Shown here piece by piece: positions 35,631 through 47,427 of a stretch of DNA of 64,000 nt (positions are counted from its first letter, which is position 1; every line of letters starts with the position of its first letter). Under the pieces are notes generated by a model that did not search any database, was not told the origin of the DNA, and worked only from the letters and a program-made list of their open reading frames with translations. The DNA lies in NCBI GenBank assembly GCA_904063045.1, contig CAJFCJ010000004.1, forward strand, positions 1,543,713-1,607,712. The letters run 5' to 3'. The position numbers and the translations under genes were made by a program. This stretch comes from Dimorphilus gyrociliatus (lineage: Eukaryota; Annelida; Polychaeta; Dinophilidae).

Positions 35631-38600
35631 TCAAGAATACATAGTTGTTTGAATAAACTGTATAGGATAAAGAGACATAATCAGATTTTTTTAATAAAAG
35701 TATATTATTACTTTTATGACCACTTGTAAATAAAAGGTGATACTTACGCAGTCAAGATCAAACTCCGCATTGCCGTAAGGAGTCCTTTGCATTTCCGTAA
35801 ATATATCTATATTTGGTAATAAATATAATTAATCCATTTAATATATTTAATATAATTTTTTTTATATTATTAAAGAAATATCTTACCGAACATTGTCTTC
35901 ATTCTAACTACGCAATGTATAAAATCGTCGAAATATATTGTTCCGTCTCTATAACTATAACGTTTCACCAGAGTGTTAAATGTTGAATTACTTATTTTAT
36001 AGCCAACTGCATGGAAAACGTTACGTAGCTCATAACTATTGAAGGTGCCGCTTCTATCCTTATCGTATTGTTTGAAAACACTCTATACATATAGAAGAAA
36101 AGAAAATTATATGAAATATCAAAGAAAGATAATTAAATTTTCTTAGAAACCTTCCACATTCTTATATCCATCCATAGTTTCTTAAATTCTTCGTAACCCA
36201 ATTTTCCAGACCTATCAACGTCCATTAGTGCAACCATGCTTCTACAAGTTTCCGAGCTAAACCCATTAAAAGTGAATTCTGTTAAGAAATTAGATAATTT
36301 TATTCAATTTCAGTACCAAAGTGATAAAATTCATTATTTTATAGATCCGAAAGAGTGAATTATAAATATGCAGCGACTTATAGAATAATAGAAACGAGAA
36401 AATGAAATTAAGACACAATATAAATAAAGAGATTCTATTCAAGAAAATATAAAGTTTTAAAGAAAGAAGACACGCTAGATGGCGTAATTAGTTGTAATAA
36501 AAATACGAATTTCTTTACCTGCTCCTATATAGGCATAGGTTGCGTTAAGGAAATCATTAAAAATAGTATAATATTATTTAATACCAAACCGTAAAATATT
36601 GAATAAACTGTATATTTAATATATATTTTTGACATTTTGCTTACCTTTCTTAAAGGCATTATCCAAAATTGCCTGCAGCTCATAGGCGTCAATCTCCAAA
36701 TCTCCTCCAGAAATGCTTCTAAAAGCTGATTTCATCAGCCGTTCCGTTTCCGTGTCAGTGATGGGCACTTGAATCTAAACGAGGTAGTCATTTGATATAA
36801 TTAGTTTCTTTAAAATTCAGGGAAAGATAGACAGATCGATTTATAAACTATGTTATTACTTGTAAAACTCTAAATATATTAATAAAGCTGCTCTAGTTAT
36901 GTTATATATTTCTTATACACATATGTGTAAATCACAAAAATAAACAATTGATTATTAAAAGATGAAAACTTAAGCGAGAACTATTTCTTTAATTAAGGGT
37001 TAGATATTAATTAGAGCTATGCTATTTAAACATTACCGTAATCCTTTTACGTTTTTTCCCATTCTATTCGTAATTAATATTAAAAAACCCGATAAAGTGA
37101 TATAATCAATAGAAAAATTAATAAATTATATAAAATATTTGCTAATTCTTCAGCGCTAATCAAACCAATAAAAACTTTATGGAAGACGTACTTTAACATC
37201 AGTCACGCAAGTTTCTTCATCTAATTCACTACAAATACGGCATGAATTAGCTCTCAATTATCATATTATAGACTGTAATTTACTTGGTGGTATTCGTTTT
37301 TTCCGAGAAGATTCTTAACAAAAATTCGGCTTCATGATTTGGCTCAAAAGTCGATGGGATAATACAATATTGGCCAGGTTTCAGCTTGTGGCGCCCACAA
37401 ACTTCCCTCATATTAATAAAGGCCGGTGACCTGGCTTGAGATTGATGGTACTTGAAAAACTGAATACCAAGAGGTTCGTTAACTGTTTCTTTCAACTGTA
37501 AGGAATAGAAAGCTGATAAAAGAACAAACCTAAAAAAAAGAAAGTATTTTCAATATAGCAAAAGTAGGGTTTTTTTTTAATAAAAAAAAAACAGAATTGT
37601 TAAGTATGTCTAATAAATAAAAATTTTTCCAATCGTACCGTACAAACAATAAAGTGAAACAGCCAGAATTTCATTTTTATAGATTAGACTTGTAGTAGCG
37701 TATAGCAATAACGTTATTGATTTTTCCATTAAATTTAAAAATGTGTATAAAAGCACTATGCTGTATAGCAATTAAAAAAAAGAGAGAAAGTCAAAGATAG
37801 CAACAAATAGGGGAGAAAAAAAGCAGAAAAATAAAAAATCAATTAAAAATTATGGGTTATAAAATGTTTAAAAACAATAAAATGCAACTTTCTTAAAAGC
37901 TATTAATTATGAAAGCTGAAATGGAAAGGGAAAAGCATTAATTAATATATCCTATACCTTGTCAGGAACCTTAAAATATATATGAGAAAAGAAAGTAAGT
38001 ACAATAAAAGAATAGAAAAAACAATAGATAAGAAAGGTTATACAACAACGTAATTAGCTTAAGAGTGAAGTGATATCAGTTTTAAAAAAATCATTATGAT
38101 TAACTTTTAAATACATTATAAATATATATATATATATATATATTTAGATAAATCTTATCAGTCTACAAACCTCGTAAATAACGTAGCCTATTGTTAGCAA
38201 ATCTTTTCCTTCTTTGCGCAACTTACGACGGCCAATTTGCATAAGTCCTATAATTATTGTACCCAGATCTTCTTCATCATCTTCATCTGGATCCGTAACT
38301 GTTACCCGATATTGAGGGTTTGTCCAAAAAGTTTCTGGTATAGAAGTATATAATATTTAAAATGATATCTTAAATATGGCGTCTTGAAGTTACCTAGAAA
38401 ATTTCTGCAACCTCCAGCATTTACGTTCTTTCTCCACGAACCATAGAGTTTAGTCCCTTCCCATTTTCTTTTGTGTTTTCTGGAATCCAATGGAGACTCT
38501 GGTCCAAGATTACAAATCTCTAATTTATGGAAAGCTTCGCAAAAGTCGTGAAATGACATCCAAAACTCTCCATCGTCATCAAAAACTAAACCGATTTTCT

Positions 38601-39858
38601 TCCTCTCAGCTTCAGAAATGAATTGCCATTCTGTTGAACCGTCACTCCATCCACCCAACCATTCAGCTTCATTTCCCCATGGATTTCGTATTCTTATCAT
38701 CGGTACCGCAACTCTCGTTGACGATTCAACTTCAACATTTCTTACTGAGGTTATACTATAAGCATGACCACATATGAGGCCATTTCGTAGCCTTGCTTCA
38801 ACTTGACCTGGAATAGCTTCGATAGAGCAACCCATCAATGAGTTTCGTTCAAAGGCTTTAGTTAATATTTTCCAAAGATTAGAGGGCCTAGTTTTAGGAC
38901 GAATATCAAACAACTCAGTAACACCCCCAGTGAAATCTTCCATAGCTTCGGCAGCGGAACCACCTCTAAGTGCCTCATAAGATCCAACAAGTTTGGCGTA
39001 CGCTTTTTCCAGAAGAGCTGTCCAAAATTCATCTGGATCTTTTGAGTGCATATACACAAGTTGACCATTGTAGGTGGGTAGGCGATCATCCACGATCACT
39101 TCAGTCCATTCACCAAAACGCCAGAAATTAAAACGAAAAACTCCGCAGTAGCCGTTACTTCTTTGAAAGTATTGATCGGGAGGTACAACCTTAAATAAAA
39201 GTTCATCGTGCAAAGTAAGACTGGCTATGGCTGCTAGCAACCAACAATCGCCCAATTCCCCCTGTTGAACGTCAAATCGACTAGCACCTTCAACAAATAA
39301 CTTGGGATTGTCGCAAATTTCCTGAAATTAAGATATATTCAAGAGTTATTCATACTAATCCATATGTTCACTTATCATAAATCTTATCTATATTAAGTTC
39401 TATATTTATTAGTTGCTTATAAATTTTTGTACTAATTATCTTCTTATAATTTATCAACTTACATGCGGTCGTTTCCATTCAATTGCTCTTTTTGGCCTTC
39501 CTTGAAAAGTCAAGCTTGAATCGGTTGCGGGAAAATCTCCATCTTCAAAGAGTCGACCTTCTCTCAAGCATTTAGATCTCACCTCATCGAAACTCTTTCC
39601 TCTCATTTCCAACGATGTATTATAATATGGTTTAATTTTTCTGTTCGATCCTCCCCATCCTTTCGAATATCTTTTTGATCTATCGAAATAGTTGGTTTGT
39701 TCTGGTGTTTGACCGTGAGAAAAACCATTATTTCCAATATTTCCACCATATCTATATATTTTTGATTCTGTCCTTTCTCCATCAGGGCTCGCGATTGTAC
39801 AAACTTCTGTAACGGTTGCGCGAACAGGGCCAATTTCAGAATAGTTAATTGAACTCAT
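35631..39858 (-). CDS. CAPN: Classical calpain, catalytically intact, about 762 aa
   Basis: Exons: 39463..39858, 38394..39321, 38171..38334, 37958..37969 (12 nt), 37284..37495, 37192..37228, 36645..36774, 36151..36278, 35887..36082, 35748..35806 and 35631..35657; all phases close. After a ~100-residue extension comes the protease core. Cys158 is in [16 protein letters not shown], His in [13 protein letters not shown] and Asn in [16 protein letters not shown]. Then follow the C2-like domain ([29 protein letters not shown]) and a five-EF-hand PEF domain with good Ca-binding loops ([24 protein letters not shown]). It ends FIQTTMYS. This is the domain order of CAPN1/2/9 and fly CalpA/B: a Ca2+-dependent cytosolic cysteine protease. 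An extra 6-nt microexon at 36519..36524 is phase-neutral and possible. Confidence 0.94.
38121..38142. repeat. TA microsatellite in a calpain intron
   Basis: Lies in the intron just after the exon ending at 38171 and before the 12-nt microexon. Confidence 0.85.
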
Positions 39859-40349
39859 TCTTTCACCGTTGCACGACCTAAAATGAAAAAAGTTTTATTA
39901 TTTTAGTTTCTCTATTCTCTCATAAGTGCAAAATACTGGCCAACGGCTGCAAACCATCCGTGCACTGGCACACTTACATTTTCAGTAATGTTTTCAACAA
40001 TGACTGGTCAAGGCTAATTACAATATAGAACTTTTAATTTCTTTTGAAAGAATTTTGCTAAACTTTTATCAACTTTTTACGCTTCAAGATTATCAATTCA
40101 ACTAATGCAGCTTTATAAGGCTTAAAAAGATAGACCGAAGTCAGCTCGAGTCACGTTGTGTTGTCCCATGGTCACGTGACCCGATTCTAGATTTATGAAA
40201 TATTCCCCAACGTTGACCAATCAGCTTTGTTGAAAACACTGTTCCGTTGTCTGCTCTACTTCCGTCCGCCATTTTCAAGGCAGATTAATCGAATGGAATA
40301 AGTTTTTAGAGTTTTATTTCGTTGTTTGGCGACTTTTAAAGCAAACAAT
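39859..40349. promoter_or_regulatory. Shared bidirectional promoter of the two calpain genes
   Basis: Only 491 bp separate the divergent start codons. It contains a perfect GTCACGTGAC palindrome (40171-40180, the CLEAR/E-box form bound by MITF/TFEB-type factors). A CCAAT box in GACCAATCAG lies at 40216-40225. A GCCATTTT YY1-like motif lies near 40268-40275, close to the + strand transcript start. Co-regulation is inferred. Confidence 0.55.
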
Positions 40350-43300
40350 ATGAAAGGCAGAAAATCTGTACCATATGTAAATATACCAAACAACCTCCCG
40401 AAGCCCCAATCTGTTTCTAAAGTCTCTGTAGCAGCTCCAGAAAACTATAGGGCTGATTTAAAACCCGCCAACGTGAGAGAAGAGGATGATAAATGTGATA
40501 AGAACGTTTCTACTCCAAGTGTTATCAGAATAAACAATGCAAAGGATAAGAACGAAAACTTGTTAACCTATATTCAAGCTTTGTCTTTTGAAGATATTTG
40601 GGCTTCTTGCAAGCAGAGTAACAATCTTTTTGAAGACGTTAATTTTCCAGCTACAAATAGCTCTATATTTTGCAATTGCACATCAAAAGTAACCGTTCAA
40701 TGGCAAAGACCATCGGTAAAATTTTATTCATAAAAACAGCTTTATTTCGCATTCTAATAAAATTGCCCTTTTTAGGAAATAACAAAAAAGTTTAATCTGA
40801 AACCTGAACTGTTTGCAAGTAATACAGACACAACGCTAGCTCTGGGAAATTTTGGTTAGTTAATTAACATTCTTCAAAATGCTTGTCTTATAATTATTTA
40901 TCAATATTTATGTTTGATAAGACAAAGATAGCGAATTTTTATTCTATATTTTATTGCGTACCTGTTCTTTGTAATCTAAACGTCTGTACTAGGAACAGTG
41001 CGACGTAAAAATAGAAGGCGTTGTGTACGAACAAATGTTCATCAGCAAATATTAATTTCTTATCTCTTATCTTTTTTAATGATTAATGCTTTTACCAGGA
41101 AGTGAACTTGTGTTAAAATCAAGTAAATATTTTTCACAGGTGACAAATGGGTATTGAATGCTGCTTTAAGCCTAGTAGAAGACACAGAAGGCCTTTTCAC
41201 CATTCTACCAAGAGGGCAGAGTTTTCGCGATGAATGGTACATGGGAGCTTTTCATTTCAATTTCTTTAGAAATGGAACTTGGGAGAAGGTTCTTTTTCAT
41301 CTATTGAATTTCAAAAAGTTAATTGATAATTTCATGCTATCAATTAATCACCAGGTGACAATCGATGATCGCTTACCTACTATTGATGGAAAATTAAATT
41401 TTATTCATTCGTTCACTCCAAACGAATTCTGGGCGAGTCTACTGGAGAAAGCTTACGCAAAGTTAGATAATACTTAGATATATTCTTTATTAGTTCAAGA
41501 ACTTATTACGTGGGTTTTATTTAGGTTTCACGGTAGCTATGAGGCTATGAAAAGTTGTTCTTTTGAGGAAACCTTACACCATTTAACAGGAGGGACAGTG
41601 ATAACTCACAAGTACAAATCTTAACATTTCGTTTTTTATCTTGAGAATATTTAACTAAAGGTTTAATTTATTGCTCATAGTATGGCAGATCTTGATACTA
41701 CTTCTTTGGACGATATAATATTTCAGTCGATAGAATGTAATTGCAAAATTCTTTGTTCAATCATGGTATTTATTCTCACATCTCTTCTAATGTTATTTTA
41801 ATTAACCTCCTCGTATTTTCTTAATATAAGGCCGATGGTCGGAAATGGAACGAGCTACTTAGCAATGGGTTCGTTGCTGAAAGAATGTATGCTATTTTGG
41901 ATATAAGAGGAGTAAGCTTTATATTATGCAAATTTAGAGATAAGTTACAAAAAATTTATATGTAAATATTTTTATTTTCATAGATTAAATTGACAAGAGA
42001 TGATATAGTAAAGCCAGTTACTCTTGTCAAACTAAAGAGTACTGATGGTTTGAGGCTAGAGTGGTCAGGTGCCTGGAATTCTCAGTAAGTTTATTGTTTC
42101 CTTCTAGATAATAAAATAAATAATAGCCGCTTAATAGATGAGATTATACCTTTTTGCATAGTATTATATATGAATTTATAAAGAATTTTTGCCTACAGTT
42201 CTCCTGAATGGCGTAATATTCGATCTGGAGACAAGGAAAAATTAGAATTAACAATAGACAATCACTCTGAAACCTGGTATGTAAACTAAATATTTATATA
42301 AAGTAGATTTATTGGTTGTTATCGATTTGGTGCAAATTTATTACGTGTAACGTGCATTGGTAAAGTCAAAAACATACCAAACTAACCAAACGTTCTCCTT
42401 TAATTAAATAATCAAACATTTTTGTTTAATTCTTTTATCTGAGAAAAAACAATAAGAGAATTACGTCAACAAGAGAATCATTGATAATAACAATAGCTGT
42501 GATGTCAAATAGAGCCTAACACTATTGACAAACAAAAAACTACTCCTTGCAAAAAGTTTTAAGATAACGAACTTTTTTTTAAATTTATTTAGGATTGAAA
42601 TACACGACTTTTATAAGATCTTTACTTCTCTATATGTGTGCTATCCAACCGCTAATCCGTCTACTTTTGGTTCTAAAATGCTAAATAAAGTACAAGAATT
42701 CGAAGGACAATGGTTAAATGGTGTTACTGCTGGGGGACGACCCACTTGTATGGGTATGAAGGCTTAGAAAATATATTAATAAAAATATGTAATTAAAAAT
42801 AATTAAATTAATTTTATAGACTCTTTTTGGGTGAATCCACAATTTGAAGTTAAAGTCCAAAATTCCCCAAAGGGTGGGGCTTTCTTCATAGTTGACTTAA
42901 TACAAAATGACAATCGGCTCATACGCCACAAAGCTCGAATAAATAACGTTGTCGGCATTGCATTATATCAGGTACTTATAAACAGGAACTAGCTTTTTTT
43001 TATTGTTGGTTTTCAAGTAAAGCCTACGTATTAACATTTGACACAGGTCCCCGAGACAACACATGGACGAAAGCTACCGAGAGAGTTCTTCAGAAATAAT
43101 TCCTACTACGCTCGAACTCGGTACTACTCTAATAACTCCCAGGTTCTAAAATCCTCTTATTTACATTTTTACACGTGTTTTCGTTTACAATGTGGTAACT
43201 GGTGAACAGGTGGTACTAAATGCCAATTTAGCAAAGGGTACTTATATCGTTATACCGAGTACATACGATCCTAATCAAGAAGGAGAGTTTATCTTACGAC

Positions 43301-44533
43301 TCGTATATGACGAAGAAAATAACATAGAAATTCGGTTAGTTCTTTAAAGCAATTAATTAGTTAATCCATCGAATAAACATTCTATTCATACTCTATTCAT
43401 TCTCCGACAGACAATTAGGAGATGTAATAAACGTTTCGTATGACATGTTTAATTGTATGCCAAATACTACGTATGACTTAAGAAATAAGTTTCTTGAACT
43501 TTCTGGAGAGGTAAGACCTCACATCTAATGCATTTGCATCTTTTAACTTGCTCTTTCACTGCAGGAGATGAAAATCAACGCTTTTCAACTGGCAACTTTA
43601 TTCTGCGAGCTAAAGCTTAAAGGTAACATTAGTAACACATATCAAATTCCATTCGTAAATCTTTCCTCCGCTAACAGACTTTCAAGCAGACGTTGAAATT
43701 TGTAAAAGTCTTCTATTACTATCAAGAGTATGATTTCATTATCGTATTTGAGTCATTTAACCAATTTATGTATTTGTTACAGCATACATCTGGATATTGT
43801 GATTTCAATGATTTTCTCTTGATTTTCGGCATTTTGTCGTTGTTGATGGTTAGCATTCTCCTTCTTTTCAAACATATCTTATTTCTAATCCAGTATTAAT
43901 TATTAACAATATTTAATTGTCAATAGGAAATATTTACAAGTACTGGAAAGTCATTGAACAAGAAAATTACGGGATATGAATTGGTAGATCTTTGTGAAAA
44001 GTTAGGTAAGCTACTCTTTATGTTCTAAAGTATATTATGTAATAATATGTCTATTCAAAATAGGCCACATCGTTCCTGAGAAGTTTCTGATGGAATCTCT
44101 TTGGAAGTTCACTGACGAGGAAACTAGATTATCATGCGGCAATTTCATTCGCTTTGTATGTTTTTTTACAAGTACATTCTCTGAAGAGCGGAATTCGGCA
44201 TAAGTTGTTTCTTTATTCTTTTTTTTTTGTTCCAATGACTTCCGAACGCCCTAAATCGCCAATAAGAGATTTTGGGTGTAGTAAATATTTTGTTTTTTTT
44301 TTTTTGTTCAAAAGTATTCGCCTGAGGCTATACAGTCTAAACTAAGGTGCTTTAAACAGTATTGTTCAAGCAAAAGTGTCTTCTTTTCTTTGTATACGTT
44401 TAAATCTGTTAAGTTAAATTTATCAGAATTAATATCTTGCCATTATTGTTACATGCTTAAAAAGAAAATAATGAAAAAAATATATATAAGTACTTTATTG
44501 AGTTCACAAAATACATCTTATTATGTAATGTAA
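40350..44533 (+). CDS. Catalytically dead calpain paralogue (pseudoprotease)
   Basis: Nineteen short exons close in phase from 40350..40715 to 44064..44155 (704 aa); a last exon probably starts at 44315, its end uncertain. Domain order copies the neighbouring calpain: NLFEDVNFPATNSS extension, protease core, C2-like domain (IVIPSTYDPNQEGEFILRL) and a PEF remnant. The catalytic Cys is Lys (LGNFGDKWVLN, codon 41145-41147). The His position reads NGFVAERMYAI (Arg, 41882-41884), and the Asn position reads KLKSTDGLRLEW (Ser, 42038-42040). EF-hand loops lack the Asp/Gly ligands. The frame is open throughout and splice sites are good, so this is a maintained gene, not a decayed one. Vertebrate CAPN6 likewise has Lys for the catalytic Cys. 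A regulatory or cytoskeletal role is inferred. Confidence 0.9.
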
Positions 44534-44967
44534 CATTGTTCAATTAACTATTATTCTTTCAATTTGTATTAGTGATTGAATAATACAAATATAGATAAAT
44601 TAAGATCTATATTTTAAAATTTAGATGATTAACAAAGAAAGAATGATTATTCTATTTCAATGCATTTTACAACGTTTCTTCCCTAAAATAGGAAGAAGGA
44701 AAAATATCCGAAAACGTAGTTCAAAACAGCTAATGCAAAGTTAGTGAAATCTTTAGAACAAACATTTACTGAAGCCGAGTACGTGTGAAGTGAATTTACT
44801 ATTTTCATAATATTGATGCTATTATTTGAACCGATTGAACAGTTTTTTTTATATATATATTCTTTATAACTCTGCAGGACATAAAAAGAACTGATTGATG
44901 GAAGATGTCTATTGTCTTCTTTTCTTGTAAAAAACAAGAGGAAAGAGGATTCTTTCTGTATTTCCAT
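44534..44967. other. Intergenic between convergent genes
   Basis: Probable 3' UTRs of the dead calpain (+) and the TMEM47-like gene (-). AT-rich; no other gene seen. Confidence 0.5.
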
Positions 44968-45537
44968 CTAGTAAAAAGATAAATCGGTGTCCTTTTCCTT
45001 TTGATAAATTTCTTCACCGTCTCTATCAAGGAATAATAGGACAGCGGTAGTCAATTGTAAAACTAACGATCCCCATGCTATACCATAAGACCAACTAAAC
45101 ATCCACTTTGATGAGATTTTCTTGCGTTCTTCACTATCTGTCTCTTTTAGAAAGGAGACGGTAAAAACTATCAAACCGATTAAGAGAAGAGTTGATGAGA
45201 CTATATTAGTATAGAAGGCAAATCTGTACAAAGTATATTTAGTGTCGGTTAATTTCACCAATCCAATTGCACTAAGTAATGCAGCTATAAAACATAAGAA
45301 TAAACTAATAATGCACAGCGAAGCGGTGGCATTTATCCAACCCTTACTACCATCTCTACTACAGGTTTCGTTGTTACTTTTCACTGAGCACTCTTGCCAA
45401 AGACCTTGCTTGTAATTATCGGCTTCAAGCCATGCAGGGCTCACCAGAGAGACGATCAAAAGCAATAGAGCGATGACCGACGAGACAAAGGACAGAAACT
45501 TAAACGGTCGTATAACGGTAACAATCCGGGAATCCAT
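44968..45537 (-). CDS. TMEM47: TMEM47/claudin-superfamily four-pass membrane protein, 189 aa
   Basis: A single-exon frame with four hydrophobic helices at about residues 12-31, 73-94, 104-126 and 149-170. The first extracellular loop has the claudin/PMP22 signature W-(n)-GLW-xx-C-(n)-C: SPAWLEAD, GLWQECS, ETCSRDG. Start PFKFLSFVSSVIALLLLIVS and late WSYGIAWGSLVLQLTTAVLL parallel vertebrate TMEM47 (PLKLVGL; NWGYGLAWG). TMEM47 and its relatives localise to cell junctions. The tail is charged and lacks an obvious PDZ-binding YV end. It could equally be a divergent invertebrate claudin; the superfamily is firm, the TMEM47 assignment moderate. Confidence 0.82.
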   Translation of the reverse strand: MDSRIVTVIRPFKFLSFVSSVIALLLLIVSLVSPAWLEADNYKQGLWQECSVKSNNETCSRDGSKGWINATASLCIISLFLCFIAALLSAIGLVKLTDTKYTLYRFAFYTNIVSSTLLLIGLIVFTVSFLKETDSEERKKISSKWMFSWSYGIAWGSLVLQLTTAVLLFLDRDGEEIYQKEKDTDLSFY

Positions 45538-47427
45538 AAATTCCGAGTGTTATGTTTTTATCCGGGAATTCTCTTTCGATCGATCACAGTAAACGTACGG
45601 CACAGGTAGGGGAGAAAATCGATCGATGAGTGCTGCGCAACTACTTCCTTCCTTTTATCAGCCGCCTATCAGACCAAAAATTTTTTCCCGAATAAATAAA
45701 ACAGCTCTAGGTATATTCTGTTATTATAATAACAAGGCCAATTGGCAGCAACCACTCACTATTTGTATTTGTATATCGTAAAGGAAAAACTTTACAACAC
45801 TCCAGCGCCATCTATCGCAGTTCTATGTTATTCTTCAATTGTTGAAGAGGCGTCAATCCGATGACGCGATTAAATTGGTAATTAGGTCAAACTAAACGGT
45901 AATTAGAGTGTACGAAGCATGTATTTAGGAATTTATCGCTTTTTACATGTGAAGTTGTCATGAAACATAGAAAATAATTAGAAATTCGATGATCATTTAA
46001 GTGACGCAGTTTAAAAGTTTGATAAAGGACGAAAAAAAAGTGAAGTAGGGAATAAAAAGGCGAAAACAAATCTATATTCTGTCTCACGTTTCCGTTTGAC
46101 GAGTGTATCGGACGAGATGATGTAAGAGATCGATTCCTACAAAGTATACACTCGCTCTTTTTTTTTCTTGTACATACGGCGTTCGTTCGGAATCGACGCC
46201 CTTGCAAACATATGGCGACGTCGACCATAAACAGCTGGTGCACAATTTACCGGCTCACTTACTCAAGTACCACTTATAGGCGCAGCGCCATACTGCAAGC
46301 ATTCAAATCTCCATAGCTATAAACATAAGCCGGAAAGAGACGTCGCCGGGCTAATTAAAAATATTGTAGGTGGAGTCGGCGGGTAGACGCCCTGGGCAAG
46401 GTCGGCCGGCTTTTACGACGATTCGATCGTGCTGAGCTAATAACGACCGAATTTGGAACCGTTAACTTTCACCTGCGCGTCTCTTGCGTCAAAATCGCGT
46501 GCTTATGTAGGTAAGGATGAAAAGAGTGGAAACGCGTGCGCATCATTCGCAACCTGCTCGCTTCTCAGTAACGCCCTTTTCACTCGACCGACGCCGGGTT
46601 GTTTGCCGCGGTATGCCGGTTTTATGCAGGTCAATCACGACCGCCATGTTGCAGTTCAATGAAGCGCACTGTTTGCCAGCAAATGGTCTGAGCGTCATGG
46701 CGACGATACGTGTTTGCTTGCCTCATGCATATTTATTTGACGAGTCATTCATCTCTAATCTCATTTCCATATCGAGTGGCGTTGATTAAGCGAGTGAGAC
46801 GTAAGACAGGTGTTGCGTAGAAAATACAGTCACACCCATCGTTTTCTATTGTTGTTCGATGCTGCGTAATAATAGCAGCGATCATCTCATAATGCGGAAA
46901 AAGTGCTCTGTATTATATCCCTATTTTAAGTATTGTTCTTCTAGAACGGTAAGGCCCGAGAGACGCCACCAGCTGGTAGCATCTACCCCCGAGCGTTGCT
47001 CGGTAGGACGCCGTACCGCTACAAAACTTTTCCAGTCATTCATTATCTCGCCGCGAAAAACTTGCGGCCCCTAAGACTAATTAGCGACTGGGGGAGACGC
47101 CATGGCATTTAACATTCCTTCGAATTCGCGTGATTCGATGGAAAGAGACGCCTCTCAACGAACGTCGTTTGCGGCTCAGTAATTGCTAAAACGCGCGCCT
47201 TTAATTGCTGCTCAACGCCTTCGCTAATCAACCTCTTCCTGTCGAACGAGCCCCTCGTGATGTCACACGAATGACGTCCTTCCATTGGTTAAACACCAAC
47301 CAATCAGCGTTCGACGTGGCTCATAACGCGTGGCAGCTGCTGTCTTCCCATGTGGGTTAGAACTGCTTGAATAAGTGAGTTATTGCGAGATAAGCGTCGT
47401 TTACAATTAATCTGAAATCGCAGCGAT
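45538..47427. promoter_or_regulatory. GC-balanced upstream region of the NR2E gene
   Basis: About 1.9 kb between divergent start codons, clearly less AT-rich than neighbouring intergenic DNA. It holds GCGCCATCTATCG at 45805-45817 and eight GACGCC/GGCGTC hexamers (45849, 46195, 46386, 46590, 46962, 47007, 47096, 47147). A CCAAT-like ACCAATCAG lies near 47299-47307. Frames inside (46453-46662, 46517-46789) lack family resemblance. Probably promoter and enhancer DNA. Confidence 0.5.

Noticed and set aside
46453-46789. Overlapping open frames upstream of NR2E
   Set aside because: Less AT-rich DNA keeps frames open by chance; no motif and no splice continuity to the NR2E start at 47428.
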